Source: an uncultured Acetatifactor sp.
GTDB taxonomy: Bacteria > Bacillota > Clostridia > Lachnospirales > Lachnospiraceae
DNA length: 64,000 nt
Direction: 5' to 3'
Assembly: GCA_934433135.1 (NCBI GenBank)
Contig: CAKRZO010000010.1
Coordinates: 51,300 to 115,299 of the forward strand
Shown: positions 1-7,087 of the stretch, piece by piece
Layout: every line of letters starts with the position of its first letter
How positions within the stretch are numbered: position 1 is the first letter of the stretch
The notes under the pieces: generated by a model
Told to the model about the DNA's origin: nothing
Databases searched by the model: none
The model's input: the letters and a program-made list of their open reading frames with translations, nothing else
Position numbers and translations under genes: made by a program

Positions 1-21
1 TTTACAGTGTAAACGGAAAGC

Positions 22-84
22 AGCAAAAAAATACCGGTCACACCGAAATCAGAATTTTCTTCTGACTCGGAGCAGCCGGTATTT
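22..84 (-). terminator. Intrinsic terminator after ddh
   Basis: Read on the minus strand, a 9-bp stem (29-37 with 76-84) encloses a second smaller hairpin and is followed by a run of seven T. It lies about 130 bases past the ddh stop and nothing else on the minus strand intervenes. The 85-216 stretch shows no gene. Confidence 0.75.
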
Positions 85-216
85 CATCTACGCAATGTTA
101 TCGTCCCTGTTTCAGCCGTCTTTACTTTAGCCTTTTTTGTATTCCGGCCGACGATTGCAAATCGCAACCGTTCAAATACACTATTTGCAAAACCGCGTTT
201 TCTGCGCTTATTTGGC

Positions 217-1200
217 TTAGAGCATCTGCTTTCTCAATGTCTCTCCATCCGCTATAGCAAGGTAAGCCGGTGCGATATCAAATACGGTCTTGCACCCTCT
301 CTGTCCTTCTTTGTAAAGCCGATATGCCGCTCTTGCATAGGCAGTCAGGACACCTGCGGTAAATTCCGGATTGGATTCCAGCTTCAGGGAGTATTCTACC
401 ATCTGATGGGTCTGTCCATTCACTCCTGATACGCCGCTTCGCATCACAAAGCCGCCGTGAGGCATGGTATGATGCGCCTGATCAAACTCTTCTTCCGTAA
501 GGAAGGTTACCGTTGTATCATATTCATCAAAATAGTTGGGCATCGTCTGAATCAGACGGGTGATTTCTTCCGGATCCGCGCCTTCTTTGGCGACTACATA
601 ACACTCTCTGGTATGCTTCTGTCTGGTGGAAAGTTCCGGCATTTCACCTCTGCGAACCTGTTCCATCGCTTCCTCTACCGGCACGGTATACTGGATCGCT
701 TTTTTCACACCCGGAATTCTGCGGATGGCGTCGGAATGTCCCTGGCTTACGCCTCTTCCCCAGAAAGTATAGGATTTTCCTTCCGGCAGTGCAGACTCTG
801 CATAGATTCTGGCGAGGGAAAACAAGCCCGGATCCCAGCCTACACTGATGATTCCGATATGTCCGTTTTCTTTGCAAACCTTATCTACCGCGGCAAAATG
901 CTCCGGAATCTTCGCATGGGTATCAAAGCTGTCGATTACGTTTACATACTTTGCCAGTTCCGGTGTCTGTCCCGGCAGATCCGTTGCACTTCCTCCGCAC
1001 AGGATCATCACATCGATTTCGTCCGCCATTTCGGGAATCTGTTCCATTTTATATACTTTCGCGCCCTCCGTCACAGGCTTTACCGCCTCCGGATTTCTTC
1101 TGGTAAAAATTCCCGCAAGCTCCATATCCGGATTCTGGCGGATGGATAACTCCACTCCTCTTCCCAGATTTCCGTATCCTGCAATTCCGATTCTTATCAT
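217..1200 (-). CDS. ddh: meso-Diaminopimelate dehydrogenase
   Basis: This enzyme reductively aminates tetrahydrodipicolinate with NADPH to give meso-diaminopimelate in one step, feeding lysine and peptidoglycan. The 327-residue protein begins MIRIGIAGYGNLGRG, a Rossmann nucleotide-binding start with the GxGNxGxG pattern at residues 8-15, and its length fits the family. I chose the ATG at 1200 because GAAAGGA lies about 10 bases upstream. An in-frame codon 20 residues earlier lacks support and adds a basic, non-family stretch. It appears monocistronic with its own terminator at 22-84. No lysine riboswitch is visible upstream. Identification rests on recognised family sequence, not a search. 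Confidence 0.93.
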   Translation of the reverse strand: MIRIGIAGYGNLGRGVELSIRQNPDMELAGIFTRRNPEAVKPVTEGAKVYKMEQIPEMADEIDVMILCGGSATDLPGQTPELAKYVNVIDSFDTHAKIPEHFAAVDKVCKENGHIGIISVGWDPGLFSLARIYAESALPEGKSYTFWGRGVSQGHSDAIRRIPGVKKAIQYTVPVEEAMEQVRRGEMPELSTRQKHTRECYVVAKEGADPEEITRLIQTMPNYFDEYDTTVTFLTEEEFDQAHHTMPHGGFVMRSGVSGVNGQTHQMVEYSLKLESNPEFTAGVLTAYARAAYRLYKEGQRGCKTVFDIAPAYLAIADGETLRKQML

Positions 1201-1337
1201 AGTCTGCTGTTCCTTTCTTCTCTTACTCTTCCTTTTCGCATAAGACAGGCTGCAGCGCATAAGTTTTCAAAACACATACGCCGGGTTTTTCCTACTGCTC
1301 ACTGCAGTTCCCATGATAAAACAACTTTCCTTTTCTG

Positions 1338-2177
1338 TCAATATTCCGGAGCTTGTCCTTTTTTCCCAGAATACTTCTCCCGCCAGTCGCTTGGGCTGAT
1401 TCCCGTACGCATCTTAAAAGCATGGGAAAAAGCAAAGGGTTCATCATAGCCAAGGGAATCTGCGATATAGCGGATATCATTATCGGTTTGTTCCAGAAAA
1501 ATTTTGGCTTTTTCTATTTTCAGATTTAGAATATACTGCTGCGGTGAAACTCCCATGTTCTTCTTAAAAAGGCTGCTGAAATAGCTGCGGTCCACTCCCA
1601 ATTTTTCCGCAATCCATGCCACCGTAGGTTTTTCGTAGATGTTCTGGTGGATGTAACGGACAGCTTCCTCCAGGTACAGCTGCGTACTGCTTATCCGTTT
1701 CTCCTTACCTTTTTTGCACTTCATCAGCTCATCCATCAAAAAGTAAATTCCACCCATAACCTTCAGGGAATCCACCTCGTTCTCTTCTCCCCATTTTTCC
1801 GTCTCTACCGCAGTCTCGATCAGCTGACTGCTGCAGTTCATAACCGGATCGCTGCGGGAAAGTCCCGCTTTTTCCAAAAGCCCCGGAAGGACAATTCCTC
1901 TCAATCCGATCCAGGTATATTTCCATGGTTCCTTTAAGTCCGCCTGATAGAACGTAAGCACTCCCGGCGGAATCAGAAAAAGCTGCCCTGCCTCCAGCGC
2001 ATATTCCTTTTGATCCATCTGAAAAATCCCCCGTCCTTCTCTGATAAAGTGAATCAGGTAGTAGTCTCTCATGCAAGGGCCGAAACTATGCCCCGGGGCA
2101 CAGTCCTCCCTGCCGCACTGCACCATTTTGATATCGTTATAAGTAAAATCATCCATTGTCTGACAGCACTCGCTCAT
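1338..2177 (-). CDS. AraC-family transcriptional regulator
   Basis: This is a 279-residue one-component regulator. The N-terminal half is a cupin-like sugar-sensing domain (residues about 20-150). The last 95 residues hold two helix-turn-helix motifs typical of AraC (VAWIAEKLGVDRSYFSSLFK near 183-202, then IRYIADSLGYDEPFAFSHAFK and GISPSDWR). It is transcribed away from the alpha-galactosidase gene at 2413, so it most likely activates that gene in response to a galactoside; this is inference from position. Its leader (2180-2298) is extraordinarily purine-rich in the transcript sense. Start ATG at 2177 with GGAAGGAT just upstream. Confidence 0.88.
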   Translation of the reverse strand: MSECCQTMDDFTYNDIKMVQCGREDCAPGHSFGPCMRDYYLIHFIREGRGIFQMDQKEYALEAGQLFLIPPGVLTFYQADLKEPWKYTWIGLRGIVLPGLLEKAGLSRSDPVMNCSSQLIETAVETEKWGEENEVDSLKVMGGIYFLMDELMKCKKGKEKRISSTQLYLEEAVRYIHQNIYEKPTVAWIAEKLGVDRSYFSSLFKKNMGVSPQQYILNLKIEKAKIFLEQTDNDIRYIADSLGYDEPFAFSHAFKMRTGISPSDWREKYSGKKGQAPEY

Positions 2178-2342
2178 TTTCTATCCTTCCCTTCTATTTC
2201 TTATCCTTTTCCTTATCTTTTCTGCTTCTCTTTTTCAACTTCTTTTTCGTGCCTTTTTTATCCCCATCTTTCTCTTACCCTTTCTTTCGTTTTTCTCTAT
2301 GAACATATCACATTCTAATAGGTTCTGCAAGCATTTTTACAT

Positions 2343-2370
2343 TTGCTTTTACTATGCTTTCTTCTATAAT
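2343..2370 (+). promoter_or_regulatory. Probable promoter of the GH4 gene
   Basis: TTGCTT (2343-2348), a 16-base spacer and a perfect TATAAT (2365-2370) precede the alpha-galactosidase gene. The weak -35 box suits an activator such as the divergent AraC protein. Confidence 0.6.
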
Positions 2371-2383
2371 TTTAAGTATCAAA

Positions 2384-2395
2384 CGGGAATTCCCG
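2384..2395. promoter_or_regulatory. 12-bp perfect palindrome in the GH4 leader
   Basis: CGGGAATTCCCG is a perfect palindrome starting about 14 bases after the -10 box and ending just before the ribosome site of the gene at 2413. Its position would suit a repressor operator or a translation-masking hairpin. No binding protein can be named from sequence. Confidence 0.4.
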
Positions 2396-2412
2396 AAAAA
2401 AGGAGAAAATCT

Positions 2413-3732
2413 ATGAAAATCACATTTATGGGGGCAGGAAGCACGGTTTTTGCCAAAAACGTACTGGGTGACTGCATGATGGCCGATACCTTACACGACA
2501 TCGATATCGCACTCTATGACATTGACGCGGATCGTTTGGAGGAAAGCTACATATTGATTACAGCTTTAAATCAAAACTGCAATGAAAGCCGCGCACACAT
2601 TGAAAAATACCTGGGAGTGGAGAACCGGAAAGAGGCACTGCGTGGATCACACTTCGTTGTAAATGCTATTCAGGTAGGCGGATATGATCCCTGTACCATT
2701 ATCGACTTTGAAATTCCCAAAAAATACGGTCTGAAACAGACCATTGCGGATACTCTGGGAATCGGCGGCATTATGAGAGCGCTTCGTACCATTCCGGTTA
2801 TGGATGACTTTGCAAGAGATATGGAAGAAGTCTGCCCGGATGCCTGGCTTTTGAATTATACCAATCCCATGGCTATGTTAAGCGGCTATATGCAGCGCTA
2901 TACCAACATCAAAACCGTGGGGCTTTGCCACAGTGTCCAGGTATGTTCCAAAGATCTTTTGAAAAAGCTGGATATCGAAACCGACGGATTTATCGATAAA
3001 ATCGCCGGCATCAACCACATGGCATGGCTCCTGGAAATTACCGACTTAAAAGGCAATGACCTGTATCCTTTGATCCGTGAAAAGGCGCTGGCCATGAATC
3101 AGACGGAAAAGCATACTGATATGGTCCGCTTTGAATACATTAAATATCTCGGATATTACTGCACGGAAAGCAGCGAGCATAATGCGGAATACAATCCGTT
3201 CTTTATCAAGTCCCGTTATCCGGAACTGATTGAAAAATATAATATTCCTCTGGATGAATATCCCAGAAGATGTATCAACCAGATTGCAAACTGGAAAAAG
3301 CAGAAGGAAGAGCTTTTTGCCGGCGGTAAGATTACCCATGAAAGAAGCCGTGAATATGCTTCCCACATCATTGAGTCCATGGTGACCAATACGCCTTACA
3401 AGATCGGCGGCAATGTATTGAATACCGGTCTGATTACCAATCTGCCTTATAATGCCTGCGTAGAGGTTCCCTGTCTGGTAGACGGAAGCGGTATCCATCC
3501 GACTTACGTAGGCGATCTGCCGGAACAGCTTGCTGCCATGAACCGTACAAATATCAATGCGCAGCTGCTTACTATCCAGGCCGCTGTTACACGTAAACGG
3601 GAGGATATTTACAGAGCTGCCATGTTAGAGCCCCACACTGCAGCGGAACTTTCCATTGACGATATCGTCTCTATGTGCGATGAACTGATCGCCGCGCACC
3701 AGGCCAAAGGATATATGCTGGAATACAAATAA
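2413..3732 (+). CDS. melA: Alpha-galactosidase, glycoside hydrolase family 4
   Basis: GH4 enzymes cleave alpha-galactosides such as melibiose with NAD and Mn2+ by a redox mechanism in the cytoplasm. The 439-residue protein shows the NAD-binding GAGST at 7-11, NPM at 151-153, the metal-binding CHSV at 172-175 (Cys172) and INHM at 200-203 (His202). The CHSV form is characteristic of the MelA-type alpha-galactosidase branch rather than 6-phospho-glucosidases. The ATG at 2413 is preceded by AAGGAGA at ideal spacing; an upstream in-frame ATG at 2299 would add 38 unrelated residues. The divergent AraC gene is its likely regulator. No transporter adjoins it. Confidence 0.9.
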   Translation: MKITFMGAGSTVFAKNVLGDCMMADTLHDIDIALYDIDADRLEESYILITALNQNCNESRAHIEKYLGVENRKEALRGSHFVVNAIQVGGYDPCTIIDFEIPKKYGLKQTIADTLGIGGIMRALRTIPVMDDFARDMEEVCPDAWLLNYTNPMAMLSGYMQRYTNIKTVGLCHSVQVCSKDLLKKLDIETDGFIDKIAGINHMAWLLEITDLKGNDLYPLIREKALAMNQTEKHTDMVRFEYIKYLGYYCTESSEHNAEYNPFFIKSRYPELIEKYNIPLDEYPRRCINQIANWKKQKEELFAGGKITHERSREYASHIIESMVTNTPYKIGGNVLNTGLITNLPYNACVEVPCLVDGSGIHPTYVGDLPEQLAAMNRTNINAQLLTIQAAVTRKREDIYRAAMLEPHTAAELSIDDIVSMCDELIAAHQAKGYMLEYK

Positions 3733-3795
3733 TGATTACAGTATCATGCGAGTGCGAAGTACAAAGCAATCCTTGCAAAAGAATATCAAATGAAA

Positions 3796-3830
3796 AGTAC
3801 CCTTCCCATTACGGGCAGGGTACTCTTTTC
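3796..3830. terminator. Bidirectional terminator between melA and the toxin-antitoxin locus
   Basis: AGTACCCT (3796-3803) pairs with AGGGTACT (3817-3824). A T-rich run follows on the plus strand (CTTTTCTC) and another on the minus strand (TTTTCATTT). It separates two convergent transcription units. Confidence 0.75.
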
Positions 3831-3835
3831 TCGCT

Positions 3836-4588
3836 TCAATCTTCGCACTCCACAAAATGGTACTTTTTGATCATTTCATCCGGTATTTCCTGATATGGTT
3901 TGGTACTGTCGATCCTTGACCAAGGTGTCCCCAATCGATGAGTCCGTTTTACAAGTTCATCTGCATTGCAATCCCCGTATCTGGCAAGCGTTCTCTCAAT
4001 AGATCTCAACTTATTTGCACCATTATATGCAAATAATATCCTGCTTCTGATAGGCATCTGATCTATATCCTGCCTTAACCCCTCTCCGGTATCCTGATGA
4101 GCAACATATTTGTATCCGCTTCTTTTATAAGTCTCATAAACACTGTCAATTACCGGTCCATAAGTAAATGCGTAAATTTTATCTTCAAACAATTTTTCAG
4201 AAAAAGAACATAAGTAATCTGCATAGGCAAAATAAACCATCTTCTCCAATGATAAGTGTGTGCACTTTCTTTTTGATAAAATGTAGGTTGCCACATCCAA
4301 ACCAGATAATACTCTCCCACTTTTGATAATCCGTGAAAAAATATCTACTGTTTTTACACATTCCACATCATCAAAAAAAGGATCATAAGCCTGCACTGAC
4401 TCCCAGGCCGCTTCTTCTGTCTGAATAATATGAGTGGACAGCGCAACATCTTCTCCACAGCTCTCTCTTATCTGTGAGATAACCTTTTTTATTTCACCGC
4501 TTGACTGCTTTTGCTCCTCCGTAATATCCAGTGCAATACGCTTTCCATCCGTATAAGAACTGCTCATAATGATATAATGTTTAATCAC
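3836..4588 (-). CDS. Panacea-domain (DUF4065) antitoxin
   Basis: Residues about 97-200 of this 250-residue protein match the Panacea domain: DVATYIL, SLEKMVYFAYADYL, then FTYGPVIDSVYETYK. Panacea proteins neutralise many unrelated toxins, including RelA/SpoT-like toxSAS enzymes. The first 95 residues are an extension I do not recognise. I chose the GTG at 4588: GGGAGG lies 8 bases upstream inside the toxin gene, and the start overlaps the toxin stop by 8 bases, implying translational coupling. A longer open frame to 4771 only shadows the toxin. Composition is visibly more AT-rich than the flanks, suggesting acquisition. Function is inferred from domain and partner. Confidence 0.82.
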   Translation of the reverse strand: MIKHYIIMSSSYTDGKRIALDITEEQKQSSGEIKKVISQIRESCGEDVALSTHIIQTEEAAWESVQAYDPFFDDVECVKTVDIFSRIIKSGRVLSGLDVATYILSKRKCTHLSLEKMVYFAYADYLCSFSEKLFEDKIYAFTYGPVIDSVYETYKRSGYKYVAHQDTGEGLRQDIDQMPIRSRILFAYNGANKLRSIERTLARYGDCNADELVKRTHRLGTPWSRIDSTKPYQEIPDEMIKKYHFVECED

Positions 4589-5081
4589 GGCTGATACCTC
4601 CCTTCCTGCTCTCTTTCTCCCAAAGAGTATACTCCTGCTTGTATGTTTTATGCGATAAGAAATTGGCTTTTTTGTCACATTCATTCCAAATCTGTAACTC
4701 CCACGGAAAAGAATAATTATTTCTGTGAAAATATATATGGACTGCCTTGTAGTCTCCCTTTGTAGAATCAATACACTTATACTTTTCCTGATATTTTTCT
4801 GTCACAAATGTATTTATTGATTTATAATCCAAGGAATCCCTCAATATGAATCTTACTCCGAATAAATCGTTAATACATTTATTTATGGGAACCTTACCGA
4901 ATTCATGCTTTGCGGTTTTATAATTTTGAATTTTGTATTCAATCGAATTCTGCGCTTTTACGCGAACCATCACTTCATTATCACAAATCTGCATAAACTT
5001 TTCAGTAATCTCCGGCACTTGGTCATTTAGGAGTCTAATATACTCCAAGATGCAAAGATAAATCTGACTGTCTGAATCCAT
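4581..5081 (-). CDS. RelA/SpoT-domain toxin (toxSAS-like)
   Basis: This 166-residue protein is a minimal RelA/SpoT nucleotidyltransferase. It shows RVK with S46 and K50 at 40-50, NDLFGVR at 71-77, the substrate-tyrosine segment GDYKAVHIYF at 109-118, PWELQI at 126-131 and SHKTYK at 143-148. It lacks hydrolase, TGS and ACT domains. Such toxSAS enzymes either make growth-arresting alarmones or pyrophosphorylate the tRNA CCA end; which applies here cannot be told by eye. The next gene encodes a Panacea antitoxin, a known partner type. The start ATG at 5081 has only a weak ribosome site, and a 34-codon ORF with a strong site ends 20 bases before it. Confidence 0.85.
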   Translation of the reverse strand: MDSDSQIYLCILEYIRLLNDQVPEITEKFMQICDNEVMVRVKAQNSIEYKIQNYKTAKHEFGKVPINKCINDLFGVRFILRDSLDYKSINTFVTEKYQEKYKCIDSTKGDYKAVHIYFHRNNYSFPWELQIWNECDKKANFLSHKTYKQEYTLWEKESRKGGISRD

Positions 5082-5101
5082 ATCCGAAATCAGTGTTTTT
5101 T

Positions 5102-5206
5102 TTAATTAGCCATGCGTTTTCCGATTTTTTCCCACTGCTCTGTAATTTCATCATATGAATCCTGTACACAATCAATTAGTTTTCTCAATTCGTATAATTC
5201 CTGCAT
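5102..5206 (-). CDS. 34-residue leader ORF of the toxSAS operon
   Basis: An ATG at 5206 follows AAAGGGGAAGGG at good spacing, the best ribosome site in the operon, and opens a 34-residue frame beginning MQELYELRKL and ending GKRMAN with TAA at 5104-5102. It is acidic and helix-prone, without recognised homologs. It lies in a different frame from the toxin, with 20 bases between them, and its own promoter is directly upstream. It could be a small antitoxin or regulatory peptide, or a leader whose translation controls the weakly initiated toxin. Protein-coding status is inferred from start signals only. Confidence 0.55.
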   Translation of the reverse strand: MQELYELRKLIDCVQDSYDEITEQWEKIGKRMAN

Positions 5207-5224
5207 AACCCTTCCCCTTTGTTC

Positions 5225-5253
5225 ATCCTACCTTTATTTGAATAAACTGTCAA
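5225..5253 (-). promoter_or_regulatory. Promoter of the toxSAS-Panacea operon
   Basis: On the minus strand a perfect TTGACA (5253-5248), exactly 17 bases, then TAGGAT (5230-5225). The start point would lie just before the ribosome site of the 34-codon ORF. Confidence 0.75.
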
Positions 5254-5495
5254 TACCTTTCTTTATAATCCATGTGTTTACTTTCACGTCTTTTTTTGAC
5301 ATTTTCAGTATACCATATTTTCGCAATAAGAACAAGTGTTCTGTTTGAAATGAGCACTTTTTGCACTACTTTTTTTATTTCTGTCACCAACATTGCCAAA
5401 ATGGGAATAATGTGATAGCATACTCGAAAAGGGAGCACGGAATCTGCCTGCTTAAAAGTACCGGCAAACGGTAACAGCAGAAAGGAGAGCCTATC

Positions 5496-6476
5496 TTGAA
5501 TTGCGAAACAGCCGGAATCGAATTATCGCTTCTTTCGGAAGCGGATTATGACCATGAAATGAAGACAGTCGTCCTTCCTTATCTGGAAATACGTAAGGAG
5601 GATGGCTACCTGTTTCGAAACGGAAATTTATTTTACTGCCTGTACCGGGCGGATCAGCCAAAGGGCATTGTGGTTTTCTGTCACGGCTATACGGAAAGCG
5701 GCCGAAAATTCGAGGAAATGATCTACTACTTTTTAAAAGCCGGTCTGCACTGTGCCATTTTGGATGAACGCGGGCACGGCCGCTCGGTGCGGGAAGGAAA
5801 AGACCCGGAAGTGATTCATGTTCGTCATTTTTCCGATTACGAAGAAGACTTGCATGATTTTGTTCATAAAATCGTAAAAACAAAATGGGGAAATGCTCTG
5901 CCTTACTATCTGTTCGGTCATTCCATGGGCGGATGCATTGCCGCAAGATACCTGGAAAGGTGGCCGCAGGACTTTGAAAAAGCAATTCTCAATGCTCCCA
6001 TGCTGGGTATCCGGATGGAAAAATGTCCTTTATGGGCGGCTTTGCTTCTCTGCGATTTTGAGTTGTTGACCGGCAGAGGTGGTCATCGTCTTTTTTTTCA
6101 AAAGCCCTATCAGCCCGGCAAAACATGTGATCCTGAAAACGTCCTGTTTAACCGCCATAATTACTATCGGAAGTTAAGGGATGACGATAAAACGCTTCAA
6201 ACGACGGGAGCAAGTTACCGTTGGGTACGGGAAGCCGTAAAGGCCGGAAAGCTTGCCCGCTCTGAAAAGGAAGCAGGGAAAATCACCGCCAAGGTTCTTC
6301 TTTTCCGGGCCGGTGAGGATACCCTGGTAACAAGTAAGGCTCAGGATACATTCCTGAACCGGATTTCAGACGGGGAACTTATCATAATTGCAGGAGCGAC
6401 TCATGAAATTTATCGCTCCTGCAGCAAGATTCTGGAAGGATACCTGAAAACCATCCTGGCGTTTTTTATAACTTAA
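5496..6476 (+). CDS. Alpha/beta hydrolase, lysophospholipase or S33 type
   Basis: This is a 326-residue cytoplasmic alpha/beta hydrolase. It has the oxyanion segment FCHGYTESG (61-69), the nucleophile elbow GHSMG (141-145, Ser143), a probable acid at Asp275 (RAGEDTLV) and the histidine at 303 (GATHEIY). This matches the PldB/monoacylglycerol-lipase group; the real substrate is unknown. The start is a TTG at 5496 with AAAGGAGA seven bases upstream. A promoter-like TTGCCA, 17 bases, TAGCAT lies at 5393-5421. The gene stands alone between the toxin locus and a decayed locus and ends at a hairpin. Confidence 0.82.
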   Translation: MNCETAGIELSLLSEADYDHEMKTVVLPYLEIRKEDGYLFRNGNLFYCLYRADQPKGIVVFCHGYTESGRKFEEMIYYFLKAGLHCAILDERGHGRSVREGKDPEVIHVRHFSDYEEDLHDFVHKIVKTKWGNALPYYLFGHSMGGCIAARYLERWPQDFEKAILNAPMLGIRMEKCPLWAALLLCDFELLTGRGGHRLFFQKPYQPGKTCDPENVLFNRHNYYRKLRDDDKTLQTTGASYRWVREAVKAGKLARSEKEAGKITAKVLLFRAGEDTLVTSKAQDTFLNRISDGELIIIAGATHEIYRSCSKILEGYLKTILAFFIT

Positions 6477-6494
6477 AAACTGTACCGTACGCTA

Positions 6495-6515
6495 AAAACG
6501 TCTCAGAGACGTTTT
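6495..6515. terminator. Short terminator hairpin
   Basis: AAAACGTCT and AGACGTTTT form a perfect 9-bp stem with a 3-base loop, ending in T on both strands. It sits between convergent genes (hydrolase stop 6476, permease remnant stop 6518). Confidence 0.65.
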
Positions 6516-6517
6516 GA

Positions 6518-7087
6518 TCACCCTTTAATCGCCCCTACCATAACACCCTTTACAAAATATCGTTGCAAAAAAGGATATAAAACCAAAATTGGGGTTGTGG
6601 TTACTACAATCAATGCATACTTGATCAGATCTGCCAGCTGTGCCATTTCATCGGTTCCCGCTCCACCTGTCAGCGCTGACATTTGTGTCAGATTCAGAAT
6701 ATTTCTTGCCACCAGCTGCAGCGGGAATTTTTCGCTGTTTCGCAGATAAATGGAGGCATTAAACCAGGCATTCCAATGTCCAACTCCGTAATAAAGCACC
6801 AATACCGCAATCGTTGCCTTACAAAGAGGTACCATGATCCGGGACAGAATCTGAAAATGGGAAGCTCCATCCAGACGTGCGGATTCCATGAGGCTTTCCG
6901 GCACTGCGCAGAAAGCGCTTTTCATAATGATCAGATTAGTGGTATTAATTGCTCCCGGAAGAATCAGCGCCCACAGACAGTCCAGAAGTCCCAAACTCTT
7001 CACATTCAGATAGGCCGGTATCATTCCGCCGGAAAAATACATGGTAAAAATAATCATAAAAGCGATTGCGCTGCAGCACTTGGGCAA
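6518..7087 (-). pseudogene. C-terminal remnant of a sugar ABC permease (LplC/YtcP type)
   Basis: From about 7060 down to the stop, the frame matches the last 170 or so residues of carbohydrate ABC permeases: FTMYFSGGMIPAYL, the EAA loop around ESARLDGASHFQI, and the terminal FVKGVMVGAIKG. Intact members are near 290-300 residues and begin with two or three more membrane helices that are missing here. The upstream DNA instead belongs to a receptor-type AraC regulator in another frame. This looks like the right side of a deletion, not a working gene, although a short product could still be made from the ATG at 7087. No ATPase or binding-protein gene is nearby. Confidence 0.85.

Noticed and set aside
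457..1149. A 230-codon plus-strand frame opposite ddh
   Set aside because: It lies wholly antisense to a well-supported enzyme gene, has no ribosome site and no family resemblance.
1201..1337. A lysine riboswitch before ddh
   Set aside because: No conserved L-box core or terminator arrangement could be found; only a simple ribosome site.
4589..4771. A longer start for the Panacea protein
   Set aside because: The extra residues overlap the toxin gene in another frame, and the GTG at 4588 has a clear ribosome site.
5250..5438. A 62-codon minus-strand frame upstream of the toxSAS operon, with TTGTTC-17-TATACT nearby and a 22-codon frame nested in it
   Set aside because: No ribosome site precedes either start, the composition is not protein-like, and the operon promoter lies within it.
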